A stretch of DNA of 64,000 nucleotides, taken from an uncultured Clostridia bacterium (lineage in GTDB: Bacteria > Bacillota > Clostridia > Christensenellales > UBA1242). The position numbers were made by a program, and so were the translations under genes. This document shows positions 19,901 through 28,355 of this stretch, one piece after another. A model generated the notes under the pieces. It was not told where the DNA came from and did not search any database. It saw only the letters and a program-made list of their open reading frames with translations. The stretch lies in contig CALWPK010000005.1 in assembly GCA_944383415.1 (NCBI GenBank), forward strand, positions 31,126-95,125, in the 5' to 3' direction. Within the stretch, counting starts at the first letter, position 1, and each line of letters starts with the position of its first letter.

Positions 19901-22900
19901 TGTCCTACCTTTGTACGAAGAAACTGTGACTGGAGATGTGTCTCAAATGATCAGCGGAATAGATTCAGGCGAATACACTAAGACTCTCAATACAGATGTT
20001 GACAGTTATGAAATACCATTTGCCAATGTAAATAACAGATTTAATAATGATGACTTTGCAGGCAATTGGTCGGCAGAAATAGAGGCAAAAGATGACAGTT
20101 TTGACTATACTAGCAATTCAATAAGTTCAAATGGTGTCTCTATTGTTACTTTGAATGGAACTAGTGTAGTTTTGAATAGTTATGTGAACAATCAAGACCT
20201 TCAATTTACTGTGAGATATATCTATTCAGTTGGCGTAAATACATTCGTTGTGAAAGTGCATTACACTTATGAACAAATCGATATCAACACGACACCTGCA
20301 ACTGTGACAGTCGGCACTTTTATCTTGAATAATGAAGATCAAAATGGTGCGGTCAATAGTTATTTCAACAATCTATTGGATCTATCTACAATCATTGGCA
20401 ATTACAAAAAAGAAATCACAATTCTATACGCAGGAGAAGAATGTGCCAAAATCAATTTAAGTGACGCAACAGTAGACAAGGTGGGAGACATCATCACATT
20501 CAATAATGGTTGCGGTATGCGATATGTATATCAAGAAAATAAGCATTATCTAGAGTTTGATCAAACGATAGCCGATTATAGTGAGCAATTTGTCATCCGA
20601 TTCGACAATATCCTAGACGCGGACAACAGTGTATATACCAAAACTATTACAGTGAATGTTGCTAGTGGGTTATATTATAATCAACCTAATTCTGGCGTTG
20701 GAAATAGTGAAAATAATCCATTAAATTCCACTTTGAACTCCAATCAATTATATCAAAACATTACAGGTAGCCAAATTACGATCAATTCAAGTTCAAATTC
20801 AACTACGGGCGTGACGAGATATTATGTGGGAGGATTGAATATTTACACTAATGTTGCTAGTACACTTGAAGTCTCATTCTCAGACTCTAAATATATTTCA
20901 GGTTTGACTGGGGAGATGATGACAATAGATAACACGGGCAATATCAACTTCACCCATACGGCAGAGGACAAATTGTTGACTCTGAGAATAAGTGTGAAGT
21001 CAGGTGATGATTATTATCTTATCAGCAGTGGAGAGCCACTAGAGTTGAATTTCTATGTCAATGCTATTAGGACGTATGCGGGAATTGTTGCTACATACTA
21101 CACCGACGGAGCGAATCACGAAAATGTTGTGAGTGGATATGTTATTAGAGATATCTATTCTGAATTGTTTACAGATATCGCTGAATACGATCAAAACATT
21201 GTAGATATAGTCAATTCAAGCAAGATAATCAATGAAAAGCGTATAGCATTAATAGATCTTGAAGGTAATTATGTCCTCGATTATACAGCAAGTGCGATCG
21301 GATTCACAGATAGTTCAAATCCTAATTACATCAATTTTAGTGTTGGAGAAAATATTGTGTATTCAAATGAAAATCGACAAATGACTTTTTCTAATGTCAC
21401 TACCAACACTTTGGCAAATCTGTATCTTTCAAATGATAGCGGAGTCAATAGCACCATCTACTCTTATCAGATAATGAGTAGCAGTGAGTATCGTGACGGG
21501 CTAGATTATCAAGTTTACACCAATGGCACGATGGATAACAAAGAATACGTTGCTCTATTAATTGAAGATGAAAGTTCATCCAATCCATTTGTATATGGCG
21601 AAACGACCACTGAAAATGGTCAAACTGTATTGCTAGGCAATCACGTAGCAACATTGATGGACGGAAACAATAGCGTGTTCTATATAACAGATTTGAATAT
21701 ATATCTAAATGATTCAAGAGTGACAACGTACAATGTCGCAAAATTAGATCGAGTGGAATCGAGCGAATATCCAGACGATATCGTATATATAATATCAAAT
21801 ATAAACAACACGAATATGAGTGTAACTATCAGATTAGGTACTGGCAGACGGTTATATGTCGGACTTGAAAGAAATAGCGGAGATCCATTCAGAACATTAT
21901 CAATTGAAATGTCAATATATGGCGATAGTGGGAATTTGATTTCAATTTATGATACCGATTCATTTACAACAAAGACATTTGAAATTAAATTTTACAACTA
22001 TACGCTAGAAAGTGATTATACCACCTCTTACGATTCGATTTATGCTACAAATTATATAGATCTATCAGATAAAATTTCGATTAAATCAAATATTGAATCT
22101 GTAGATGGTGAAAATGCTTATATCTCATTGAGCAACGCAGACCTTGTGACAGGCAATAGTGAGGGGGCTAGTTATTATATCATCAGCGGTAATAGGCACT
22201 ATATTACGGATATAAATAACAATATCTTTGACTATTACAAAAGCACATCAGATACGCAAATGAATTTGATAATGACAAAGGCTGTCGGAGTCAACATTAG
22301 CGTATGCTTAATATTCAAAGTGTCAGACGAAGAAGGATATTTCATAGGGGATATTCAATATAATTTCTTACTAAGACCAAACTTCGAATTTAGAGTAAAT
22401 GACGGCACGCTAACTAGCGGAGACGATGAATTTTATACAGACTATTTGTTGACGTCCGACAAATTAGGAAATACTTCGACATTCCATTATGTAGAAGATC
22501 TATCGGATGCAAATGCTGAGCAAAATGTTCAAATTGAGATTGATGATGTGGTTTATAATACCAATTTGAAATTGGAATTGTATACCGCAGATGGCACGAA
22601 TCAAAAGATCACAGATATTAGAAGCAGTTTGACTATCACTGAAACATCTAGTTGGGGAGACAGGTATATCAACATTGATGACTTTGTACTGACTTTGTCC
22701 AAAGATTTGTCTGGATTATTGATGCTTCGTCTAGACATCAATTTAGGAGCAAATGGAACATATACAGTATATTGGAACATTAATATATTAGGATTCGTTA
22801 GTTTGCAGTATAAGTCAGTGATCTTGGGTGAAAATAATATTTTAAGTCATTCTAATGGTGAAGCGTTCTCTTCTGGAACTGAGGTGGCAATCATCAGCAC

Positions 22901-24971
22901 CACTTCGAATGATCAAACAGGTATATTGATGTCAAACACGGAAGGCACACTCAATCAAAATCCTTCTATTGCAAACAACTTTACTATCACAAGCATTACA
23001 GGTAGATATGCGATCGTACCGTTCACTGAATCTATAGATGCGGATGAGGCATTTGATTCTGCGGGTGACAACTTTGATGCGGGCTTGAATTACAACACAT
23101 ACATATTGAGCAACAATACTGTTTCAGTCGTTTTGCCGAGTGTAGCACAGTCTAGCGGTCCAAACTATGAATACTATAATGTAATTTATAGGATAGCATA
23201 TACCTATCTCAATCAAACTACAGATTACTATTATGTGACATACAAAGTCTACAACAGTGCGTCAGTGAATGTGAATACCAACTTCACTATTGTGGATGTG
23301 GATACTGATACGGTCGATGATCAACTAGACCTATTCTATTACGCTGAAACTTATGTTGGTACTAGCAATAATGAAAATACTGTTACATTGCATCTAAACA
23401 GAAACAAAGACATAGTGGCAGAGGTAAGGTTGACTGGTGCATATTCGGGATATAATGGAACGTATACTCGTGTTGCCAATAGCACAACAGATTATTCTAA
23501 TGGAATCAATACAATACGTATTAGTTTAAGCAACAATATTTATACTATTTCTGTTTTGAGCAGTGAAATATCTTTGACGGCAAATAGGACAGTCATCACC
23601 CATAGCACTTACTACAATCAATCTGAGATAGTCAATGGATCAATATTTAATAGCGAATATAGTAGCATAGACGACTTCAAGACGTTCATAAGTTCGATTG
23701 ACAGTATCAGATTGTCAAATATGACAGGCTTCACTGGCTCGAATACGGCTATTTATTACGCATTAGAATATTTGAATGTATCCAATTCTGGCGTATTTGG
23801 AATTAAATTGGATGAACCAAAGACAGATTCAAGTCTTGGCACAAGTTATAATGAAAAGTTATTCAACAATGAATTGATAGCGGACCTTGATGTAATTGCT
23901 AGTGGAAATTCTATCATTCATATTGAAAAATATGATGACAATTCAAATCTAGGATTCAAATTGACCACATCTAATGCAATCACTCCAAAAGGGCAATTCA
24001 GAGTGCGAGATATATTCTTGCCTACTCAGTGTAGTTCTACATCATTCTTAGATTATGTGGTGGTGGGTGTATATTCTACATCGGCAAGTTCAAATTGGGT
24101 AAATAACGCATCTAGCGTCAGTGTAATCAATAACAATGTAGGTACAATCAACGTGAATGGAACGGATTACATTTTGTGTCAATTGCGATTCAGTGGATCT
24201 TCGGATAGTCTATATAATCTAGTGACCACGAATTACTATGCGATCTACACATCTAGTGGAAACATAGTCACAGTTGACTACGGCACCAACATTCAATCAT
24301 ATTTCTTCCAAGTTAATTACACCAATTCGGATTCAGTCTTGGATCTATACGGCAAATTTGCTACGTATCAAAACTCATCTGACGGAACATTGACGAAAAC
24401 TCCATATTCTAGCGGTTCCGCAACATTAAATTCAGTTTTAGAGACAGACACTGAGTATAGTGCAATTTCTTATGATGCTGGAAGATATAGATATATCACC
24501 GTCACGAAAGAGACTTTGAGACTTTACAAAAATAGTCATCCAACTGCTACTGCGTTGAGCTTGAATTATTCCGCCACATATAATGGAAAATCATTGACAT
24601 TCAGAGTTGACTTTCAACTTCCTGAATATCCGTTCGTGGAAAACACGATGTCAGGAACAGACGATATAACTGTCAATCTATTGAGCAATGGTTTGATGGT
24701 ATATGATACCAATGGAGATTTGGTGGAATTGACTAACGAAAATATCAATATGGTATCTTCAATTATTGAAAATGGTACAAACTATATTAGAGAAATTGTA
24801 TCTAACAATAGCGATTACACTGGAGAGATTATATTGAATGGGCAATTGGTCAATCAATACTTCACCAACAATCCTAGTGCTAGCCAATTGTCGATAAGAC
24901 TAACTTTGACGACGGGTACAATGCTAGAAACTCAGCGAGATCTTCAATTCAACATAGTGATAACTAAATAG
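13959..24971 (+). CDS. Giant membrane-anchored surface protein (3,670 aa)
   Basis: One uninterrupted 11-kb reading frame. The N-terminus is a short cytoplasmic stretch (MAKKIFK) and one transmembrane helix (about residues 8-32, with no lipobox or cleavage site that I trust); the remaining 3,600 residues would be outside. They are rich in Asn, Ser, Thr, Tyr and Asp, nearly free of Cys, and alternate beta-strand-like stretches in blocks of about 80-120 residues, as in tandem Ig-like adhesin domains, though no repeat is close to identical. A short Glu/Asp/Gly-rich stretch lies near residue 1,195. There is no LPxTG, S-layer homology or C-terminal anchor. AGGGG precedes the ATG. Adhesion or surface coating is inference. 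Confidence 0.85.
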   Translation: MAKKIFKVIGIVVASIILFVGAVFGVMALMGKFRTPDVYPDRLQFLENEQTIVYREEDSERIYSFVLNGFSDDQDYEVNQKDCYIYFVNNTGADLITLCDRNGEALTSENNRYSIECNEYVYYRIKPVSESDFSQDTYGKVVLQARDSRSQVQSNVLTIWIDREVSDLRLDYADSSTFEGEQELTIGVGVSLDFVYDADPIHSLNPISRESEGKIVELYYDDPNEADYVPINQDTYSRYPFINYDSDTQEYTFLSDTAGIYEFKIAVFATYQERVDYLNSDYAQTDSYFERISNMVNTTLILNVVNSDISSVGMSLSGVGLNLYSDNNYITLSGESGVEGANDNNLGLYMIQNGSATTARFNEVDFNLHQEDNWLYEDIVFTSDDETKTIRFNQNSASITGFGAYDNTYSISFTTNSNIINLIDNLTGMIVLRLNYTLGNILPEVNTTIIDSISCEYETETINFTCSTGASFLQDNYDGTYTIKALRSGSYLEFYIYDTQTMQYSRAYVFDYSVTSLGSGETKSWNIIAKNTLELSDTQNLVLGILVVNNNGGAHFASSGVTINPVELTFGFVSENQTHNLQVGYERDQNQNYQVIYPELDFKDIVTITNGSYDACVFVTPKIADENAEVYDIDVIEGMTFVDALGNEYVLVGYIEADHYVNKVRVRSGAVNSNTPIYMIQLRNQYDQTADEYIQAIFENEQNNIILRYSILMQDAEGVTATKYVDITMFNKELTASLSDNSATVDNIAVVNGDLVVTINAKEYICTFESVSRNGADVCLYNRQNQDAEMVADIVNSYITDDRSVTINVSYTLLSNEIVFNYNPGSVNNVPSPEGGDTFVNIVDGDVFIVENTTSHTLTLTSNVPNMLRDIYNAGGFTLENIHIYMYNASGSIISQNSNALEIQNLEYVADSLVVTYNSASALSNTDSYLKIVLEYNGEQIVTDSKIYIESTIATDIQFKYIDENDLVNTVTLSQTPDDALNSTFYIEVEISYNVNANDGLGGYEYRYFIVNNSDSSNPVRKEIHALELSQKLFNVSTNGEISEGFQVLPAITGIDKSISYSSNSPSIIDFSPDTYNLIVNKIGKAVAQVNCDDITRYFAISVMTEQSNGDSNFTLSDLSGGLGEDYTEELSVSLSDFISYSYNDNGSEMALKTNAQFVSIENVEVVQFGGDSELEVVIDSNNNIYIMVVQDTPEGEEGDEGTDEDGTIDNSLVVLAIESDENSWKFTRVNYLYAGLVIRFDINIKTNETITYELTFSSSVEININLDWENFYQGTTVLLYEESETGTTSNNPIFRIKNSISEGVGITCQVYINDSEMPNLIENQEFTFSEVGTYRFSFLHNNSELSSYTINVSPNVIALINSSEFNGGDTYNYSDFVSLKSFKTGVVYGLNSVGVYPETDDYLDDVSDYTNLTLNLMQGTSITIGDNSTFTVGWIENIGEEFNEDIRVCFNYTVGNTNRSVDLVETQITLKNKYVISRETQGDQYPEYIDQTYNLMSNINYNTFVEILDNPQFTLSSIQSNISNLDFSVATGGIFRLTTNLSSSQDNVVLTFTFVDDEGRRLIYTSSLNADDYSIDLVPLSPDEIDSIAYSGTTSSNAFDLLNDLYDLDGLLVKLGADRGIISSVLVSGVSDPTVFADTTFIGSGYLGIQNYGAYAVINEIDGNSRTVSITYVITYNDGVEYEFTRELLIRNRQYITITTPFVDSTLTGTTTSYVFVGDDGSTDAENLLGVYQDENTYSITIQNINNIDYYFEPVNIGQTINFRYDEIQSVGRVNIFNSQDASIDPNADFSIELIARQNNANTLNYFNNNQIIIDNENKTVRFNQHSSFGSNTYGYFIFKLTSESGAVAYYFVYLYNQTNTSYNNVDYTNTHIVNSNIDTQTPNNFLNAENATFLGLSINQEFFNTNYNASINYANVDFYLLDAEMLDGNFYDLAGGEYNRYSKLDDQEIPEILNYTYLKIGLLFNSGTVKFYIGALEVYVLPLYEETVTGDVSQMISGIDSGEYTKTLNTDVDSYEIPFANVNNRFNNDDFAGNWSAEIEAKDDSFDYTSNSISSNGVSIVTLNGTSVVLNSYVNNQDLQFTVRYIYSVGVNTFVVKVHYTYEQIDINTTPATVTVGTFILNNEDQNGAVNSYFNNLLDLSTIIGNYKKEITILYAGEECAKINLSDATVDKVGDIITFNNGCGMRYVYQENKHYLEFDQTIADYSEQFVIRFDNILDADNSVYTKTITVNVASGLYYNQPNSGVGNSENNPLNSTLNSNQLYQNITGSQITINSSSNSTTGVTRYYVGGLNIYTNVASTLEVSFSDSKYISGLTGEMMTIDNTGNINFTHTAEDKLLTLRISVKSGDDYYLISSGEPLELNFYVNAIRTYAGIVATYYTDGANHENVVSGYVIRDIYSELFTDIAEYDQNIVDIVNSSKIINEKRIALIDLEGNYVLDYTASAIGFTDSSNPNYINFSVGENIVYSNENRQMTFSNVTTNTLANLYLSNDSGVNSTIYSYQIMSSSEYRDGLDYQVYTNGTMDNKEYVALLIEDESSSNPFVYGETTTENGQTVLLGNHVATLMDGNNSVFYITDLNIYLNDSRVTTYNVAKLDRVESSEYPDDIVYIISNINNTNMSVTIRLGTGRRLYVGLERNSGDPFRTLSIEMSIYGDSGNLISIYDTDSFTTKTFEIKFYNYTLESDYTTSYDSIYATNYIDLSDKISIKSNIESVDGENAYISLSNADLVTGNSEGASYYIISGNRHYITDINNNIFDYYKSTSDTQMNLIMTKAVGVNISVCLIFKVSDEEGYFIGDIQYNFLLRPNFEFRVNDGTLTSGDDEFYTDYLLTSDKLGNTSTFHYVEDLSDANAEQNVQIEIDDVVYNTNLKLELYTADGTNQKITDIRSSLTITETSSWGDRYINIDDFVLTLSKDLSGLLMLRLDINLGANGTYTVYWNINILGFVSLQYKSVILGENNILSHSNGEAFSSGTEVAIISTTSNDQTGILMSNTEGTLNQNPSIANNFTITSITGRYAIVPFTESIDADEAFDSAGDNFDAGLNYNTYILSNNTVSVVLPSVAQSSGPNYEYYNVIYRIAYTYLNQTTDYYYVTYKVYNSASVNVNTNFTIVDVDTDTVDDQLDLFYYAETYVGTSNNENTVTLHLNRNKDIVAEVRLTGAYSGYNGTYTRVANSTTDYSNGINTIRISLSNNIYTISVLSSEISLTANRTVITHSTYYNQSEIVNGSIFNSEYSSIDDFKTFISSIDSIRLSNMTGFTGSNTAIYYALEYLNVSNSGVFGIKLDEPKTDSSLGTSYNEKLFNNELIADLDVIASGNSIIHIEKYDDNSNLGFKLTTSNAITPKGQFRVRDIFLPTQCSSTSFLDYVVVGVYSTSASSNWVNNASSVSVINNNVGTINVNGTDYILCQLRFSGSSDSLYNLVTTNYYAIYTSSGNIVTVDYGTNIQSYFFQVNYTNSDSVLDLYGKFATYQNSSDGTLTKTPYSSGSATLNSVLETDTEYSAISYDAGRYRYITVTKETLRLYKNSHPTATALSLNYSATYNGKSLTFRVDFQLPEYPFVENTMSGTDDITVNLLSNGLMVYDTNGDLVELTNENINMVSSIIENGTNYIREIVSNNSDYTGEIILNGQLVNQYFTNNPSASQLSIRLTLTTGTMLETQRDLQFNIVITK

Positions 24972-24979
24972 AGATAAAA

Positions 24980-25024
24980 GAATTCGAAATTTTGAAGTTC
25001 TCTTCAATTTCGGGTTCTTTTTCT
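24980..25024 (+). terminator. Terminator of the giant surface gene
   Basis: The arms starting GAATTCGAAATT and ending AATTTCGGGTTC form a bulged hairpin around the loop TTCT, followed by a T-rich run at 25017-25024. Confidence 0.7.
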
Positions 25025-25220
25025 ATTACTCTTATATGCAAATATGTCATTTATTTTAAATGTTGGTGAATTATATCTGAGCAAATTAATATAAATCAAA
25101 ATATATTTTAACTTAGTAGATTTTATCAAATTTTAGTCTGTTTCATTATTAATGATTGAAAATTAGTCAAATTGTTGACAAATCTTCAACTCTTTATTAA
25201 AATATATAATAGAGGTGAAT

Positions 25221-25466
25221 ATGTCAGAATTAAACTCTGAAGAATTTGAAAACAAATGTATGGATATTATCGAGACAATTGTGGGCATTGACAATCGTAT
25301 GGATAGAAAAGGTGCTATCAAAGTGGCAGAAAAAATGCTAGAAAAAGCGAGGGCTAAAACGAAGAACAAAGAAGTCATCGCAATTTATGAGCGCGTTGTA
25401 AAAGAATTTAATATCGCTACTGATACTGAATATGAGATGTTGAAGAGACAAATTTTTGGTTCATAG
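25221..25466 (+). CDS. Small helical hypothetical protein before sepF
   Basis: The 81-aa acidic/basic alpha-helical protein starts at the ATG that follows AGAGGTG by a normal distance; an upstream GTG overlapping that site is less likely. No motif is recognised. TTGACA (25175-25180) and TAAAAT (25198-25203), 17 bases apart, could drive it. It lies 7 bases before sepF and is likely cotranscribed with it, which hints at a cell-envelope or division role, but that is only context. Confidence 0.65.
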   Translation: MSELNSEEFENKCMDIIETIVGIDNRMDRKGAIKVAEKMLEKARAKTKNKEVIAIYERVVKEFNIATDTEYEMLKRQIFGS

Positions 25467-25473
25467 GAGAGAT

Positions 25474-25923
25474 ATGGGTTTTTTTGATTGGGTAATGCGT
25501 GGACTGGGGTTTGATGATAAAAACAAAAAAGAAAAAAAATCAAACACCGCAGTGAATGGAGATGACAAATACTCAAATTTCAATCTTCACGAGCGTGTGG
25601 AGGGAGAAACGGGTGCTATGTCTTCTCTTCCGACTAGTGCGAATTTCAATTCGTTCGGTCTCCAGCCAGAATCAAACATAATTATGGTAGAGCCTACGAC
25701 GCATAAAGAAATTCAACAGGTCATTGATTATCTAAAGCAAGGACAGTCCATTGCGGTGAATCTTGAAGGAATCGCGGATGAGGATAGAATGAGGATCCTA
25801 GATTTTTTGTCTGGGGCGATATATGGGCTCAATGGCAGTATTTTGCGTTGGCACGGTGATTTATTCTTATTGACTCCTGAGGGACACAAAATTTTGCGTC
25901 CTGAGAATTCAGACAAAAAATAA
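25474..25923 (+). CDS. sepF: Cell division protein SepF
   Basis: The 149-aa protein has the SepF layout: an N-terminal amphipathic helix (MGFFDWVMRGLGF) that can bind membrane, a charged linker to about residue 60, and a C-terminal beta-alpha domain with VEPTTHKEIQQVIDYLKQG, AVNLEGIADEDRMRILDFL and the closing G-S-I-L-R-W/F-L-L-T-P strands. SepF tethers FtsZ filaments to the membrane and shapes the septum. Length is typical. The ATG at 25474 has ATAGGAGAG before it and gives the correct N-terminal helix, so a frame-compatible earlier start is rejected. Confidence 0.92.
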   Translation: MGFFDWVMRGLGFDDKNKKEKKSNTAVNGDDKYSNFNLHERVEGETGAMSSLPTSANFNSFGLQPESNIIMVEPTTHKEIQQVIDYLKQGQSIAVNLEGIADEDRMRILDFLSGAIYGLNGSILRWHGDLFLLTPEGHKILRPENSDKK

Positions 25924-26156
25924 TCAAATTAAGAATGAAAAATTGCCAGTCAATTATTAAGTTGCATACATATTAATATAGTTTGCTTGATAAAATATTT
26001 ATAATTTGCATCTATATAATTAATTTGTATTTTAAATTGGCGTTTATCCTTATATGTATAGCATATAATTGACAGATATACAAAACGACCCGTGTCAGAA
26101 TCAAAATATTATTATCGAACGTGGTTGAGACGAAGTGGGGAACAAGTTTAGACAAA

Positions 26157-26639
26157 ATGAAAAAATGGATAACAATAGTTTGTTCAATAATTGGTGTTTT
26201 GGTAATAGATCTTGTTACCAAACATTTTTTATTTGAGGTAGAATATTTCAATCTGATACCAAATGTTATTTCAATTGCTACCAACAATGGCAATACAGGT
26301 GCCGCTTTTGGTATATTTAGCGACAGCACCATAGCACTTGTAATCGTCAGCATCATTATGATTGCGGCTCTCTTCATATTCAATTATTTTGTGAAGACGG
26401 GGTCAATCTTTTATTCAATATCGTTCGGTTTCATTGTCGGTGGAGCAATTGGGAATTTGATAGATAGGCTCACTTTAGGTTATGTTAGAGACTTTATTTT
26501 CTTAGATTTCTGGCCAACATTTCCAATATTCAATCTTGCTGACACATTCCTGTGCATCGGTGCGGTGATGATGGCAATATTCATCCTATTTTTTATGGGG
26601 AAGAAAAATTCGAGGCAAGAAGATGAAAACAAGTCTTAA
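26157..26639 (+). CDS. lspA: Lipoprotein signal peptidase (signal peptidase II)
   Basis: The 160-aa inner-membrane aspartic protease removes signal peptides from diacylglyceryl-modified prolipoproteins. Four hydrophobic segments are visible. The catalytic aspartates are D103 in GNLIDRL and D129 in FNLADTF; N-N-G-N-T-G-A-A-F-G around residue 43 is the usual conserved loop. I chose the ATG at 26157 because MKKWITIV is the usual start, but its ribosome binding site is poor and a GTG at 26121 would add 12 residues. It overlaps the next gene by 17 bases. The lipoprotein encoded at 36161 would be a substrate. Confidence 0.93.
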   Translation: MKKWITIVCSIIGVLVIDLVTKHFLFEVEYFNLIPNVISIATNNGNTGAAFGIFSDSTIALVIVSIIMIAALFIFNYFVKTGSIFYSISFGFIVGGAIGNLIDRLTLGYVRDFIFLDFWPTFPIFNLADTFLCIGAVMMAIFILFFMGKKNSRQEDENKS

Positions 26640-27528
26640 AGTTGATTTCAATAGCGTAGATTTGAGATTGGATATTTTTTTGGTGGAAAACACCAATTTT
26701 TCACGCAGTTATTTAAAGACATTGAATGACGAAGGAAGAATTTTAGTCAACAACGAAAAGAAAAAATCAGGGTATAAGTTGAAATTGGGAGACAAGATAG
26801 AAATTGAAGAAAAACCGATCACCACAATAGACACCGCTCCTGAAAATATACCGCTAGACATTGTGTATGAAGATGATGATTTGCTAGTGATCAACAAACA
26901 AGTAGGATTGGTTGTCCATCCATCCGTTACCACGAGATCTCATACTCTTGTCAATGCGCTTATGTATCACGTGAAAAATTTGTCTACGATCAATGGAGTG
27001 TTGCGACCGGGCATTGTGCATAGACTAGACAAAGACACGGGTGGGCTGATGATAGTGGCGAAAAATGACAATGCTCATAAAATTTTGAGTGCACAATTGA
27101 AGGACAAGACACTCAATAGGGAATACAAAGCATTGATCAAGGGCAGAATCAAGGAAGATTTTGTAGTGGAAGGATATTTGATTAGGAATCCAAAGAATAG
27201 AGAGCAAATGATGCTCACTCAGTCGGAAAAAGGTAAGTATAGCAAAACAATTTTTTCTGTAGACGCCGTTTACGACCATTATACGCTATTGAATTGCAAA
27301 TTGACTACGGGAAGGACACATCAAATAAGAGCACACTTAAAATCAATCAATCATCCTATTGTCGGAGACAAACTATACGGTGGAGAGGACAAAAATATAC
27401 CGACCAATGGGCAACTCTTGTTTGCATATAAAATTAATTTTGTCCATCCAACTAGCAAAAAGAATGTTCAATTTCAAATAGAATTGCCCGAATATTTTAA
27501 GAATGTGCTTAAAAAAATTTCGAATTAA
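26623..27528 (+). CDS. RluD-family 23S rRNA pseudouridine synthase
   Basis: The 301-aa protein has an S4 RNA-binding domain (about residues 12-65: RLDIFL, SRSYLK, GRILVN) followed by the RluA/RluD catalytic domain. HRLDKDTGG (133-141) contains the catalytic Asp136, and RTHQIRAH is the family's second signature. It isomerises uridines in rRNA, most likely in helix 69 of 23S rRNA if it is a true RluD. The lspA-rluD pair is a common arrangement in Gram-positive bacteria. The ATG lies inside the end of lspA after GAGGCAAG. Confidence 0.93.
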   Translation: MKTSLKVDFNSVDLRLDIFLVENTNFSRSYLKTLNDEGRILVNNEKKKSGYKLKLGDKIEIEEKPITTIDTAPENIPLDIVYEDDDLLVINKQVGLVVHPSVTTRSHTLVNALMYHVKNLSTINGVLRPGIVHRLDKDTGGLMIVAKNDNAHKILSAQLKDKTLNREYKALIKGRIKEDFVVEGYLIRNPKNREQMMLTQSEKGKYSKTIFSVDAVYDHYTLLNCKLTTGRTHQIRAHLKSINHPIVGDKLYGGEDKNIPTNGQLLFAYKINFVHPTSKKNVQFQIELPEYFKNVLKKISN

Positions 27529-27632
27529 TAATAAATTAGTCAAGTTTTCATATAAAAATTGATAATTTTGAATGAATTATAATACATTTTTATAAAAATA
27601 TCTTGATTATTTTGACAATTTTTGTAATTTAT

Positions 27633-27661
27633 TTGTAAAAACTGAATAGTTATGTTATAAT
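27633..27661 (+). promoter_or_regulatory. Promoter of the small membrane protein pair
   Basis: TTGTAA (27633-27638), 17 bases and TATAAT (27656-27661), followed by TTGGAGG before the ATG at 27680. Confidence 0.65.
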
Positions 27662-27679
27662 ACGACTATTGGAGGATAT

Positions 27680-27946
27680 ATGAAAGGTAAAGGTTTTGTG
27701 AACTTTTTAGCATACCTTGCGATAATGCTTGTTGCAATTGCATTGATCGTGCAATATATTTTGGGTGCATTAGGTGTTAGTTCTACCGTTGTATCTGCTA
27801 TGAGCACTATTGCACAATTTATCGCTTATGCTATCACAGCAGTGTTTGCATTCTATTTTGCGAAGTCGAGAAGAAGTATCGCTTTTATGATTGCTTATGT
27901 CATAGCAGTTATTCTGATAATCGTTTTCTTGTTCTTGACATTTTAA
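27680..27946 (+). CDS. Small three-helix membrane protein
   Basis: The 88-aa protein is almost wholly hydrophobic, with three predicted transmembrane segments (about residues 8-30, 36-60 and 66-88) joined by short loops, one carrying K-S-R-R-S. No family is recognised. TGGAGGATAT is a strong ribosome binding site. It is cotranscribed with the next membrane gene, which starts 6 bases after its stop. Nothing in the context assigns a function. Confidence 0.7.
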   Translation: MKGKGFVNFLAYLAIMLVAIALIVQYILGALGVSSTVVSAMSTIAQFIAYAITAVFAFYFAKSRRSIAFMIAYVIAVILIIVFLFLTF

Positions 27947-27952
27947 TTGATT

Positions 27953-28297
27953 ATGAAATTCAAGTTTAACTTAAAACTCACCATCTGCTTGGTGAGTTTG
28001 TTTGTAGGATTTGTACTCTTGATTGTTGGCAATCAAAATAAATATTGCCAATCTTTTGGGTTTTTCTTTTTGGCAGTAGGTATAATCTTTTTTGCTATTG
28101 ATAGAACGAATAAGATTGATAAAAAATGTATAGAAATCGACAAATTGATAGATAAAGAAAGTGAATTGGATGATGAAAAATTAATTGATGTAAATGCTGA
28201 ATTTTCTACGTTATATAAGCAAAAAAAGCGAATCAATATCGTGTCATATTTGTGCGCGATACTTTTTGCAATCGTAGGATTTTTTGTGCTAATTTGA
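27953..28297 (+). CDS. Small membrane protein with central charged helix
   Basis: The 114-aa protein has two hydrophobic segments at about residues 10-50, a charged helix rich in Asp/Glu/Lys/Leu (about 55-90), and a third hydrophobic segment at the C-terminus. It is not recognised. The ATG at 27953 is chosen; a TTG 6 bases earlier would add two residues. No ribosome binding site is obvious, so translation is probably coupled to the preceding gene. A perfect 8-bp hairpin (27976-27997) lies inside its early codons. Confidence 0.6.
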   Translation: MKFKFNLKLTICLVSLFVGFVLLIVGNQNKYCQSFGFFFLAVGIIFFAIDRTNKIDKKCIEIDKLIDKESELDDEKLIDVNAEFSTLYKQKKRINIVSYLCAILFAIVGFFVLI

Positions 28298-28355
28298 TTG
28301 ATTTAATTTCAATTGTATGATAAAATACACACGTTTATATTATAAGGAGATTACT

